From: Pseudophaeomoniella oleicola
Taxonomy: Eukaryota > Ascomycota > Eurotiomycetes > Phaeomoniellales > Phaeomoniellaceae
DNA: 64,000 nt
Assembly (NCBI GenBank): GCA_003868215.1
Contig: QWDQ01000069.1
Span: 53,007 to 117,006, forward strand
Direction: 5' to 3'
A program made the position numbers and the translations under genes. The notes under the pieces are model-generated. The model did not search any database. It was not told the DNA's origin and worked only from the letters and a program-made list of their open reading frames with translations. How positions within the stretch are numbered: the stretch's first letter is position 1; every line of letters begins with the position of its first letter. Positions 1 to 9,319 of the stretch are shown piece by piece.

Positions 1-537
1 AGGATGAGACCGGCACATGTTCCCCAGGTCGGTTTCCTCTGGACCCTGCAAATATGAAATTGTGAGTGATCGACCCCCTTACTGATCAGAAAAGGGATAC
101 GGGTTATGTAGGAATTCAAAAATTGTAGCACACTAGAAACCCATAATCCACAGAGTAAAAAAAAGTAAAGCTCATAAAGCTACGCTTCAGGAGGGAAACC
201 AAGAATTAAGGAGGAAGTGAGATGTAGAGTCAGAGAGAGAAAAAAAAGGCAACAGAAAACACACATACTTGACAAACTCCCTCAACCCTTCCAACAGCCC
301 CGACCTCGCCGCCACAAGTGCAATAGCCGTACTCTCCCCTCCGGGGATGATCAATCCATCACACCTCTCCAATTCGGCCGTCGTCCGGACCTCTATGAAT
401 TCAAGTTCTTCCGGTTGTGACGGTGACGGTGACGGTGACGGTGACTGTTGGAGGGCGGCGGCTGCTTTTCGGAGGAGGGTGATGTGTTCGTGGAAGGCGC
501 CTTGGAGGGCTAGGACGCCTACTGTGAGGTGTTGCAT
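1..537 (-). CDS. Pyridoxal 5'-phosphate synthase glutaminase subunit (Pdx2/Sno/PdxT), 3' part outside window
   Basis: This is the class-I glutamine amidotransferase subunit of the Pdx1/Pdx2 vitamin B6 synthase. It supplies ammonia from glutamine to the lyase subunit in the cytosol. Exon 1 (537-269) starts with VGVLALQGAFHEH and holds the oxyanion-type motif LIIPGGEST, both typical of the family. A 223-nt intron (268-46, GTATGT...TTTGCAG) joins to 45-1, which reads VQRKPTWGTCAGLIL. The Cys in WGTCAG is the catalytic nucleophile. The gene runs off the left edge, so the His-Glu part of the triad is not seen. An unusual Ser-Pro repeat (SPSPSPSPS), encoded by tandem GGTGAC on the plus strand, lies between the first strand and the PGGES loop. 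Identity is well supported; the splice join is inferred from frame and motif. Confidence 0.92.
417..450. repeat. GGTGAC hexamer microsatellite inside the Pdx2-like gene
   Basis: About five tandem GGTGAC units. On the minus strand they encode the Ser-Pro run in the N-terminal part of the PLP-synthase glutaminase. Units of 6 nt keep the frame when copy number changes. Confidence 0.85.
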
Positions 538-1290
538 TTCTTTGGATCTGCTGTGGTGGTGGTATCAAGAGAGAGAGAGAGAGGTGTGATATATCAATGC
601 CAGATTTGGCTATTTCTTTAGGAATATTGATTGGTTGGCGTGGTTGATTGGCCTTTGAGGGAAATTCAACACCCTCTCTTCGTTTGAATTTCTACATAGA
701 TTCGGATACAAATTCGAAAAGCCCAAGACACATCCCATGAAAGAGAGTTCCGGGTGTTGTCCACTTGTGAATAATATTGATATATGTGTGCAGTTCATTT
801 CTACTGGGACGACGATGGGAGTCATGTGTAGGTAGTGGCGGCAACCGGACTCGGGTCGCCGAAGTCAGTCTTTCGGTTCCGTGATAGCGTTTCTGCTATA
901 GACATACATCTTTTAAAGTCATAATACTACTATTGTATCTAAAGGGGAACACGGTTTACGGACAGGGATGGTTCATAATTCTTGTACCATGTTCTATTGT
1001 CGCGAATACTCGTAATAGTGTACAGATGCAGTCAATTCTGTGGCGTGGCAAGGGCTTTTGTTGTGGACTGCAATGCGAGACTCTCTCTGGATACTCATGT
1101 TTAGTGGTTGTAGAGTCTCTGGTCCATAATAGTCATTGAATAATCCTCATATATCTCGTAAATAGTCATCTGCGTTTCCTGCTTTCTTGGTAGCAGAAGT
1201 TTAACTAGATCAATCGGGAATCGATCACTGTTCATTTGTTGAGAAGAACAGTATATCCCACGGTCACGAGCTCCCTTTTCCAACCTGTCC
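538..1290. other. Intergenic, no gene seen
   Basis: This stretch holds the promoter side of the Pdx2-like gene (minus strand) and the 3' side of the phosphopantetheinyl transferase. A GA dinucleotide run lies at about 570-582. I see no coding region, RNA gene or mobile element. Confidence 0.6.
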
Positions 1291-2349
1291 TCAAACGCCC
1301 GGAATGCATTCACAGATCCCTGTGGCACATTGTTCCAACTGCCTCCAATCCAAGAATCTCCACTGCTGTTCGTTTTCGCCAACTAGACCCTCTCCATCCA
1401 CCATGATGCTGACGATAAATCCTTTCCCCCAACCCCGAGTAACTACCTTGACCCGTTCCACCCTTTGACCATTGAACCATACATTCGTTCCTCTCTCAAT
1501 ATTGCCCCAATCCTTCTCGTCGGCGCCTTCTTCTGGGACGACAACATCCCTGAATTCGACCTCGCGCAGCCAACCAGCCAGTAAAGCCTCGCCTGTCATT
1601 TTCACGTACGCTTCCTTGAGGGCGAAGAACGTGTAGAAACGTCGTAGTTTGGCCTTAAGGATCTCTTGTATTGTAGCAGCAGGACCGAGCGATAATGGTC
1701 CATGTGTCATATGGGTGACGTCTGCTTCCGAAAAGACGTCGGCAAAGATGGAAATCCACTCATCGAGCCCGGCCGGCGTGGTAACATTGGGCCCACGAGA
1801 AGATTCTGTGGTACACGTTATGTCTATGCCAAGTCGGAGACTCGGCAGCGAGGATGTAGTCTGCGACGTTGGTAGCGGATTGGGTGTCACTGTCGACGAC
1901 GCAGTCAAAGAGTGACCATGTTCGGTTGGAACTGTCAACGGTGGAACGGAGCCTGGGGGGAGGACGGCACCAGCTAGACCTACGAGGCCTGCTTGATGAG
2001 AGACGTTGAATTCCAGGACTGTCTGATCCTCTTTGAGCTGGGTCGAAGGAGCGGTGCTGGGATTCCAAAATGGCCGTCGATGCGGGTCAGGAGTTCGAGA
2101 AATGGTGATCTCGTTCCAGGGTACGCGTGCTGTCCGATGGATGTAGTAAAACTTCAGTAGGGCAGATGCCAGTGACATCTGCCGATCTGGAGGTCTCAAG
2201 AAGCGAAGAACGGACGATTGGATCTCCAATGGTAGAGTGGAAAGAAGTGGCAGGTCCGAATGATTAGAGGTTACCTTGGATGAGGACGTAGATGGCGAGG
2301 GAAAGGTGGATGTGTCAATAAAGTATAGATCAACGTTTGTCTGCCCCAT
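1291..2349 (-). CDS. 4'-phosphopantetheinyl transferase (Sfp/NpgA/Lys5 type)
   Basis: The enzyme moves the phosphopantetheine arm of CoA to a serine of carrier domains. In filamentous fungi a single Sfp-type enzyme usually activates polyketide synthases, peptide synthetases and the lysine-pathway aminoadipate reductase. The 352-residue single-exon ORF shows the family order: the N-terminal substrate segment (QMSLASALLKFYYIH), then FNVSHQAGLV, then the Mg-binding LGIDI, and finally FFALKEAYVKMTG, which fits the (W/F)xxKEAxxK signature. The C-terminus ends in a short Cys-containing tail (CATGICECIPGV). Family members run about 300-350 residues. It lies head to head with the methyltransferase at 2895. 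No PKS or NRPS gene is in this window, so it probably serves targets elsewhere. Confidence 0.88.
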   Translation of the reverse strand: MGQTNVDLYFIDTSTFPSPSTSSSKVTSNHSDLPLLSTLPLEIQSSVLRFLRPPDRQMSLASALLKFYYIHRTARVPWNEITISRTPDPHRRPFWNPSTAPSTQLKEDQTVLEFNVSHQAGLVGLAGAVLPPGSVPPLTVPTEHGHSLTASSTVTPNPLPTSQTTSSLPSLRLGIDITCTTESSRGPNVTTPAGLDEWISIFADVFSEADVTHMTHGPLSLGPAATIQEILKAKLRRFYTFFALKEAYVKMTGEALLAGWLREVEFRDVVVPEEGADEKDWGNIERGTNVWFNGQRVERVKVVTRGWGKGFIVSIMVDGEGLVGENEQQWRFLDWRQLEQCATGICECIPGV

Positions 2350-2894
2350 ATCTCAGATCTTGATTCTGAAGACACCCAAGGCGTTTCCACGGCAGCCTAG
2401 GAGCTGGCTTTTGCAGAATGCTCTGTAGCAGCTAGATCTTGTCCTGGAAGGCAATCCTTATTTCCGAAGAAGTATATGCGAAGTCTTGGGGACTGATGTC
2501 CTTGTCGGTCTGAGCTTTTGGTGGGCTAATAGCTTCGAAGACTGTGTCTACTGCCTTAGATGGATAAGTGTAGCTCATAAATACCTTGATTTGGATGACT
2601 CAGTACACATTGCATCATGAATGTCGTTGAAGTTGAACAAATCTCACTCAACACTCGGAGACATTCAATAGTAATCGGAGACATCTTCTTTATCCAACCA
2701 TTGGCTTTACCAGATTAGGAATAACCTGGCTTACGGATGCTTCATACTTATAGATGATACTGTCCAACATCTGCCAGAAATGAAAGTATTTTTACTTATC
2801 ACAATTCCACAGGAAACTGGCTTCTGTTGCGTTGAGCAGGACATCTTTATCCGGATATCTATAGCCAAAGCAACTACAAAGCCCGTTCGCAACG
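2350..2894. promoter_or_regulatory. Shared promoter between the PPTase and a methyltransferase
   Basis: This 545-nt spacer separates two divergently transcribed genes. I see no uniquely recognisable operator. It is called a bidirectional promoter only from its position. Confidence 0.5.
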
Positions 2895-3731
2895 ATGGCC
2901 TCTAACCTTCCCTCACCAAGCCAAGCAGCGCTAGCTGAACATTTCAAGACAGCGGCGAGGACCTATGAAGAGATGACTGGTGGATTGACAAGGGATATCT
3001 CTAGACACATTTTGGATAATCTGCTTGTCACTCCCTTGTCCTCTGAAAGCATCGTGCTTGACAATGCCGCTGGACCTGGTATTACCGCTACCGAGATCTT
3101 GAAGCTCGGCCTCAAAGACAATCTGCCGCAACAAATCCAAGCGACGGATTTTTCTAAGGAGATGATTGAGGAGCTTGAGAGGCATGGCCACTCAGAAATC
3201 ACGGCCACGGTCATGGATGCCCAGGATCTGAAATTTGACAATGACACTTTCACTCACACATTCCTGTGCTTTGCTATCATGGGTCTACCTGAGCCCGAGA
3301 AAGCCGCCAAGGAGCTTTATCGCACCCTGAAGCCTGGTGGGACAACATATGTTACCACGTGGCTGAGTCTGTGTTGGGCAGAGCCTGTGAACCGTGCACT
3401 TCATCGGGTCAAACCCGATGCACCACAATATCATGGTCCCCTCAAACCCGAATGGTTCACAGCAGAGAAATTGAAGGAGGTTTTGATCTCAGGGGGGTTT
3501 GAGAAAGATAGGACTGACGTGATCAAATGGGATCCCCAGACTGATCCTCGGTTCTGGGACGGGGCATTAGCCTTCTCCCGCGGTCCTATGATAAAACAGC
3601 AGATAACTTCAGACTGGACGGATGAGGAACGAAGACTGTTGGATGAGGCGTTAGAGGAGGAGCTCTTGGGAGAAAAAGAGAGAGGGACGCCGGCAAGTAT
3701 GCCTTGTTGGATAGCGATTGCGACGAAGTGA
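2895..3731 (+). CDS. Class I SAM-dependent methyltransferase
   Basis: A 278-residue single-exon protein of the small-molecule methyltransferase (UbiE/Methyltransf_11-like) superfamily. Motif I is VLDNAAGPGITA (about residues 54-65). The acidic end of beta2 is QATDFSKEM, followed by TVMDAQDLKFDNDTF (motif II region) and LKPGGTTYVTTW (motif III). The C-terminal half has conserved-looking Trp residues (WLSLCWAEPVNR, KWDPQ). Such enzymes are common in fungal secondary metabolism, but the substrate cannot be read from the sequence. No signal peptide or membrane helix is seen, so it is probably cytosolic. It is divergent from the PPTase at 2349 with 545 nt between starts. Confidence 0.85.
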   Translation: MASNLPSPSQAALAEHFKTAARTYEEMTGGLTRDISRHILDNLLVTPLSSESIVLDNAAGPGITATEILKLGLKDNLPQQIQATDFSKEMIEELERHGHSEITATVMDAQDLKFDNDTFTHTFLCFAIMGLPEPEKAAKELYRTLKPGGTTYVTTWLSLCWAEPVNRALHRVKPDAPQYHGPLKPEWFTAEKLKEVLISGGFEKDRTDVIKWDPQTDPRFWDGALAFSRGPMIKQQITSDWTDEERRLLDEALEEELLGEKERGTPASMPCWIAIATK

Positions 3732-4630
3732 ACTTGTCTTGTCGTATTTCGGATGTCGGCCCCTACCTGATGACTGATGGCCCGCTTCTGGCAACCCGCG
3801 TTCCAGATGGGACGACAGTAATTAGTTTCCGGAGATGGCGCTTGGGCTTTTCTCGCGCGAGGCTTCGTACGATAGATGGAATCTCGGTTGGCAGCAAAGC
3901 GAAAAGTGACCTGATCTGGCGGCTTCTGACCGAAAGTTTCCGGAAAGGATGAGTCAGCGTGTCATCCCGATACCGTAACTTACCTCGTTTGTCTTTTTTC
4001 CATATCCTACGTAGTACAATTGTCTTGAAGAGTGCAATGTCGGTAAGTTAACCATATTACCGTCCCGATATGAGATATTCTGCTCGCCTGTGAAGGAGTA
4101 AAGATACCGTCATGTCGATTGAGAGGAGAAATCAATATGGGTTACAGGGAACGTGGAAATAGAAAAAGAAGATCATTCAATTGGCCGTTGACGATCGATG
4201 TGGTTTGTATGATGATGTAGAAGGAGAGAAACGTCATCGGAAGGTCAGAGTTGATGTATTTGAAATGTTTTGTTTTTGTTCCGTTTCGTTTCTTTCCTTT
4301 TCTCCCATGATCATTATGTCAGTGCCAATGGTGAAACCCGAACCTGGGAATTCGAGCCCGAGTCATTTCCGGTCCCAATTATACCTTTCTATCTTGAAAT
4401 AAACATAACGTAGTCTTCTAACTTCTACCTCACTTTGTTCTTGATCCGGAATCAGAAGAATTCTAGATTGACGTTCTGGCCTTCTCTCCGCGCCACCAAT
4501 TGACCAGTATATGAACAGGTCAATCGACCTGAGAAGATCGTAAGATCAGACGTCTCAAAGCTTTATACGAGACATATTGATCCCACTTCATATTTCGCCG
4601 CTGCATCTGTGACATTTCCAATAGTTCGCC
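3732..4630. other. Intergenic, no gene seen
   Basis: This 899-nt stretch between the methyltransferase and the Rcf2-like gene has only short out-of-context ORFs. A small ATG-initiated frame (MNRSIDLRRS, from about 4512) lies roughly 110 nt upstream of the Rcf2 start. It would be a uORF only if the transcript begins that far upstream. Confidence 0.55.
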
Positions 4631-5587
4631 ATGAAGCTCCTTACAAAGGAAGAAGAGGATGCACATTATAGGTATGTCGCCATTGCAACCCCCCAGAACT
4701 GCGCTCGCACGTTTCGCACTTTTCGCTGGACGGTGGAAACACGAACCAGCAGATTATCATCTTCTTACACAGTGAACCGAGCTGACTTTCTGGTTTGCAG
4801 CGCCACAATCAAAGGTGGTCTTCTCGGTGGTGCTACTGGTCTGGGACTCGGCTTCGCGGGTGTCCTTCTTGCGCAACGCCGCTATCCTGCCTTCAACCAG
4901 CTTACTCTACCTCTCAAAGCTTTCCTTATCACCTCATCCGGTACATTTGGCGGTATTGTTAGCGCCGACCATGCTGGACGGGCTTATGAATTGAGTCGCA
5001 ATACCACCGACCAATATTTTGAACAGCGGAGACGGCAAGAAGAGGAGGCACAGAGGGCAAGCATGACCTTTTCGGAACGAGCCATGGAATGGGGTCGCAA
5101 AGAACGCTACAAGATTGTTGGAGGTAGTTGGGTGCTCTCCATGATTGCCTCATTCGCTATTGTCGGTCGAAACCCATACCTCAGCGGTGCACAAAAACTT
5201 GTACAAGCCCGTGTTTACGCTCAAGGTCTCACCCTCGCAGTCCTCGTTGCCTCCGCTGCATTCGAGATCTCCGAACAGAATGCAGAGAAACAGGCCGAGA
5301 AAGAGGGTAGAACGTTACACCACGACGACGAGGATACCAGAAGTCAGAAGGACCTCTGGAAAGATATGGTCGCAGCAGAGGAGGAAAGACTTGCTGAACG
5401 CGATAGAGCTATCAAGGAACAAGAGGAGAAGGATAAAAAGGAAGGGAAACACCACAAGAAGCACCCCGCTCAGCATCCAAAAGCTTATGAGGACGAAGAG
5501 GGCCCAGAGCCAATTCCAGGCAAGAAAGGCGAGGGCAAATCAATGAAGCACCTCACCGACAAGCCGGATCAGAGTTCGGTACCTTGA
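4631..5587 (+). CDS. RCF2: Respiratory supercomplex factor 2-like protein (HIG1 domain)
   Basis: Rcf2 is a mitochondrial inner-membrane protein that associates with cytochrome c oxidase and III-IV supercomplexes. Exon 1 is 4631-4671 (MKLLTKEEEDAHY plus two bases). The intron is 4672-4800 (GTATGT...TTTGCAG), and exon 2 is 4801-5587. The spliced N-terminus, MKLLTKEEEDAHYSATIKGG, has the same layout as yeast Rcf2, and the protein is 275 residues. Two N-terminal helices are visible (GLLGGATGLGLGFAGVLLAQ; FLITSSGTFGGIVS). The HIG1-type segment follows: RYKIVGGSWVLSMIASFAIV, then AQKLVQARVYAQGLTLAVLVAS. The tail is charged and low-complexity (KDKKEGKHHKKH...). The 129-nt intron has no in-frame stop, so an unspliced reading also looks open; the intron is preferred because it restores the family N-terminus. 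Confidence 0.88.
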   Translation: MKLLTKEEEDAHYRYVAIATPQNCARTFRTFRWTVETRTSRLSSSYTVNRADFLVCSATIKGGLLGGATGLGLGFAGVLLAQRRYPAFNQLTLPLKAFLITSSGTFGGIVSADHAGRAYELSRNTTDQYFEQRRRQEEEAQRASMTFSERAMEWGRKERYKIVGGSWVLSMIASFAIVGRNPYLSGAQKLVQARVYAQGLTLAVLVASAAFEISEQNAEKQAEKEGRTLHHDDEDTRSQKDLWKDMVAAEEERLAERDRAIKEQEEKDKKEGKHHKKHPAQHPKAYEDEEGPEPIPGKKGEGKSMKHLTDKPDQSSVP

Positions 5588-5979
5588 GCGCAGACGTCTC
5601 CTGGTCAATTCAAAACCAATACTCTTGCAGAAACGCTCTTGGAGAGGTCCTCAACCCCTTCACCACCCTCAGCAAATCCTTCACTAGCGGCTTCCCATAA
5701 CGGACAAGAAAGGGCCACAGGGAAACGTAGCTTCACCGGTAGGACCTTGTCTTCCAGCTCTGGCTCCCTGCGTCTCCAACGCCAAGTGCGTACGCACTGT
5801 GCCACCATCATCAACATATGGTCCGGAACCAACAACCCATATAATACCTCGATTGCCATATTTATATACTATAGATACTCTGATACATATCCAAAACTTT
5901 TTTTTTTCCTAAATATATTTTTCCCCTTCCAGTGGAATAAGTGCTGCGTGTGCTGTAGTATTACAACTTTGATAGGCCC

Positions 5980-6010
5980 TTCCTCTCCTCTCCTCTCCTC
6001 TCCTCTCCTC
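5980..6010. repeat. CTCCT pentamer microsatellite
   Basis: About six tandem CTCCT units in the convergent 3' region between the Rcf2-like and Erg4 genes. Confidence 0.85.
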
Positions 6011-6092
6011 GCCCTCTCTCCGTCTTTATTTTCCTCCTTCCTTCCATGCCTTTTTTCCTTATAGACATGGGAAACGAACTGTTTCTTAATAC

Positions 6093-6093
6093 C

Positions 6094-6124
<31 letters not shown>

Positions 6125-6165
6125 GTTTTATTCTTTCTTGCGTTCGTTCGTTCGTTCGTTCTTTC
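6093..6165. repeat. CAT trinucleotide run followed by GTTC tetranucleotide run
   Basis: Two adjacent microsatellites. CAT is repeated about ten times (6093-6124) and GTTC about five times (about 6141-6165), separated by a short T-rich spacer. Confidence 0.85.
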
Positions 6166-6942
6166 GTTCTTTCATGCATATATCAAATGTGTGTGTACAA
6201 TTGATTATATATATATTATTACTAAATACTCTCTTCTACCTTTGAACAGTCGAAATCGAAATCGGAGCCGAAGTCGAGGTCGAGGTCGATCCATCATCTT
6301 GTCTACCTAAGATAGCTAAAGGACCTTGTGTATTCTTTTCAGAATAAAAAAAAAACCGCCGAGAAAAAAAAAAGAAGAGAAAAAAAGGGTGAAAAAAAAG
6401 GAAAAGGAAAATAGTCTCACACATCTTCCGTCTTAGTTGTTGGTATTTTTGTTGTTGTTGTTGTTATACACCCTTTTGTTTCTTCAAGTATTGTTCTGAA
6501 ATTGTCCCCCCCCCTTGTACTTGAGTACATACCCTGATCTAAAGAAATATTCCCCCTTTTTGTTTCCTCCTTCTGGATTATGTAGCATCCCAGTGGTACA
6601 GGTTGGTACAGATTGGTACATGGTGTTGGGCGTTCGCCCTCTGCGTCTCCTGCGAGCAGGTATTTTGTGAGAAGATGTTGAAATGAAAATCGAGGGTCCG
6701 AGATTAGGAGGATTCGTTTGTTGACGTCGATGTTTGGTATATGGACGGAAAGAGAGTAACCAGAGGGAAATCCGTAATATACATGGACGAAATGCGTTAA
6801 TGCCGTTAGTGACTCATGATAGGTGAAGAAGCCAGGCGAGGGATTGGTTGCCCGGGTGCTGGCGTCAGAGGTTTGACTTCGGCTTCACATCCTGCAAATG
6901 ACCGAGAAGATCTCGACGACAGCCATATTGATGAAACGATTC

Positions 6943-8839
6943 CTAGAAGACGTACTATAATTACCTACGTTAGTAATGGTCGTCCAACATAGAGCATAAG
7001 GCAGAACACTCACCGGAATAAAAATATACGGTACAAGCCTTTCATACTCGGTCCAGGCCTCTCCGTACTTCCTCCTGCAACGCTGAGTATCTCGGATGGT
7101 ACGGTGGATGATCATACAGAAAAAGAATACAGGATAGAACCATGGGAAGGGGGAGTTGAATCCAGTCAGAAGGGCCCAAGTCACAGCGAAGAAAAAATCG
7201 CACGTATAATGGATTTTGCGAGCTTTTCCGTACCAGCCGTCTGCGAGAATTGTGCCTGCGGGAGACTTGATGATGCGTGGATTCTCGACCGTTTGCCATG
7301 GGAGTTGAGGGAATGTCTTGCGAGGGGTGTCATCGCCGGTTTCCTGACTGCGAAAGCGATTCTTTTGGCTGTTTGTGGTATCCCAGACCCAATAGACCAG
7401 CGCATAAGCGATGTACCAAACGATCATCACGAGCCGGGGCCAGTGATAGTTTTGAGGATCGTGGTTGGCAATGTAGATGGCAGCATGGCAATAACTCAGA
7501 GGGACCCCAGCCATATTCCAAAAGGCGAGCATGAAGCCAAGTTTCTCGTAATACATATCCCAAGATGTAATGATACATTCTTCACCCTTGCAGCAGGCAT
7601 TTGCGTATAGCCAGTGGGCGAATATCAAAAGCCCAACTTCGGCGGAGACGTAGCCATATTCTTTATACTGTCGTGCTGCAGCGCTGACGCTGACCGAGAG
7701 CAGGATATACCAAGGAATGCGCACCTCGAAGAACATCTTGAAGTCAAGCCAGTAGAAAAGACGAGGATTGAGTTCCGCGCCCATGAAGAAGTCGTATACC
7801 GGATAGCCAGTCAATCGATGCTGCCTTCCACGGAGCATAGCAGATAGGTAGAAGTAAAACGACATCAAGAAACCGCTTAGAATCGCGACACTCATCAGTG
7901 GTCCGAACTCGTCGATGATGGTTTCAATTTTGAAAAGCCCAGTGAAATGAAGGCCTGCAAAGATTGCAATGGTTGTGTAGAAGGACCAGACACCAGAGCA
8001 GTAGTAGTCCATCTTTTTGCCACCTTCGTGTCGGAGAGGTTTCCCCTTCTTGTACACGCCTGGTAGGCATAGATAGAAAATCATTTCAACGATAAAGAAC
8101 GTCCAGTACATCGCCCATGCCTTCGCCGTTGGGTATGCACCCGTATATATAAGATGTGCTAAGTGCTTCAGAAAGTCGACGAAACCCTGATCATGCTCAC
8201 GAGTAGGAAACTTGCCATCGTAATAGGTTGCTCCTACCCACATGTAGTACATCAAAGTTGGGAAACCGATCATCATTGCTGAGACGCCCCAAGAACCTCC
8301 AAATTCATAATGGGGGTTGTAGTCAATCTTGGGGTCCAGTCCAGGGGCCCAGCCATCGATGAGTATCTGCTCTTCCTTCGCAGCGCCATTTGCATGGCCA
8401 TTGGCATGACCATTAGCATAACCATTAGCATGACCGTTGGCGTGACCGTTGGCATGACCGTTGGCATGACCGTTGGCATGACCGTTTGCATGACCATTTG
8501 CAGTGCCGTTTATATGGCCATTGGCGTGGCCATTGCTCTCTTCCGCGACTCTAGTCGACTTCCTCTTCCTTGCGGATTTCGCGTTCTCCCCAGGCACCTC
8601 AATTGTGTCAGCGACGTCTGTCGCCGAATCGGTCGCGTCCTCGGAGTCGCTCCTCAATTCTGAAGCAGGGGATTTCCGACCGCGGGTCTTGCGACCTGGT
8701 GTCTCCACGAGATATTCAGGGAACGACGTCTTCCTAGGAAACGCTTGTTAGTACATCATGTGAATCAAGCCACATAACGCGACACGGCGCAAACGACTTA
8801 CTTAGGAGTCTTGCCCGACTGAGTTCGAGTAGTCGGCAT
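6943..8839 (-). CDS. ERG4: Delta(24(24(1)))-sterol reductase, last step of ergosterol synthesis
   Basis: Erg4 reduces the C-24(28) double bond of ergosta-5,7,22,24(28)-tetraenol to ergosterol in the ER membrane. Three exons fit: 8839-8802 ([12 protein letters not shown]), 8733-7014, and a 12-nt last exon 6954-6943 (YVF, stop). The final intron has a TACTAAC branch point, and splicing restores the family ending VPYIFIPYVF. The product is 589 residues with about eight or nine hydrophobic helices. The ERG4/ERG24 signatures are visible: [23 protein letters not shown] and [15 protein letters not shown]. The reading frame stays open from 8708, but that codon is GTG, so the ATG at 8839 with an upstream intron is preferred. 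The N-terminal cytosolic tail carries an expanded Asn-Gly-His-Ala repeat (about residues 75-125) that is not part of the enzyme fold. Confidence 0.92.
8389..8530. repeat. 12-bp tandem repeat coding for NGHA units in Erg4
   Basis: About eleven imperfect 12-nt units (plus-strand core CCGTTGGCATGA and variants). They encode the NGHA run in the cytosolic tail of Erg4. The unit length is a multiple of three, so copy-number change keeps the frame. The last-position differences between units are mostly synonymous. Confidence 0.9.
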
Positions 8840-9319
8840 GGTGGAAATGATCAATTGACAAACTGCGCAGACACGGGGTGGGATTCGGCTCATGTGAGGT
8901 AAGGGTGGTAATGCGCGACGATTATGAAACGAACAATTGAAGATGAGCACCCATTGAACCACTACCTAATAATGAAGGGGCAATTGGAATAGCGCCAATT
9001 CGGCAACGAGTGAGCCGTGGTGATATCAACTCGGAAGACTAAGTCAACTAATTTTCCTGATGTTTTGCTTTCCCCTTTTCGGCTACTACTCCCGCATCAT
9101 CTACAAAGGAAACTAGGCGATGATAAAACTGCTCATTTCCTTTTACAGCATCAATGTTAGTCTACTGTCTGAGCATACGTTGGTGATGAAGCAACTGTCA
9201 TGATGCATTACATAAATGATTGCCATTGTCAATCAGACAAAACCTGACAGATTCCTGATAGTATCTCCATAAAATACATATAAATGGTGCGATTCTGCGT
9301 GAGCACCAAGTAATCCCAA
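8840..9319. other. Intergenic between Erg4 start and RNF10-like stop
   Basis: This 480-nt spacer between two minus-strand genes holds the Erg4 promoter and the 3' end of the RING gene. No further feature is recognised. Confidence 0.5.

Larger units (their letters stand above)
5588..6942. other. Convergent 3' intergenic region rich in simple repeats
   Basis: Rcf2 (plus) and Erg4 (minus) converge here. The 1.36 kb contains a CTCCT run (about 5980-6010), CAT trinucleotides (about 6093-6124), GTTC tetramers (about 6140-6165), TTG trinucleotides (about 6445-6465), A- and C-homopolymers, and three close GGTACAG/GGTACA repeats near 6595-6620. I see no gene. Both 3' ends must lie here. Confidence 0.7.

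Noticed and set aside
8310-8663. Plus-strand open frame rich in Met-Thr-Val repeats
   Set aside because: It is the antisense reading of the Erg4 NGHA-coding tandem repeat; the minus-strand gene explains it.
6943-8708. Erg4 starting at 8708 and ending in the read-through tail
   Set aside because: The codon at 8708 is GTG, and the read-through C-terminus does not fit the family. The ATG exon at 8839 and the 12-nt last exon restore both ends.
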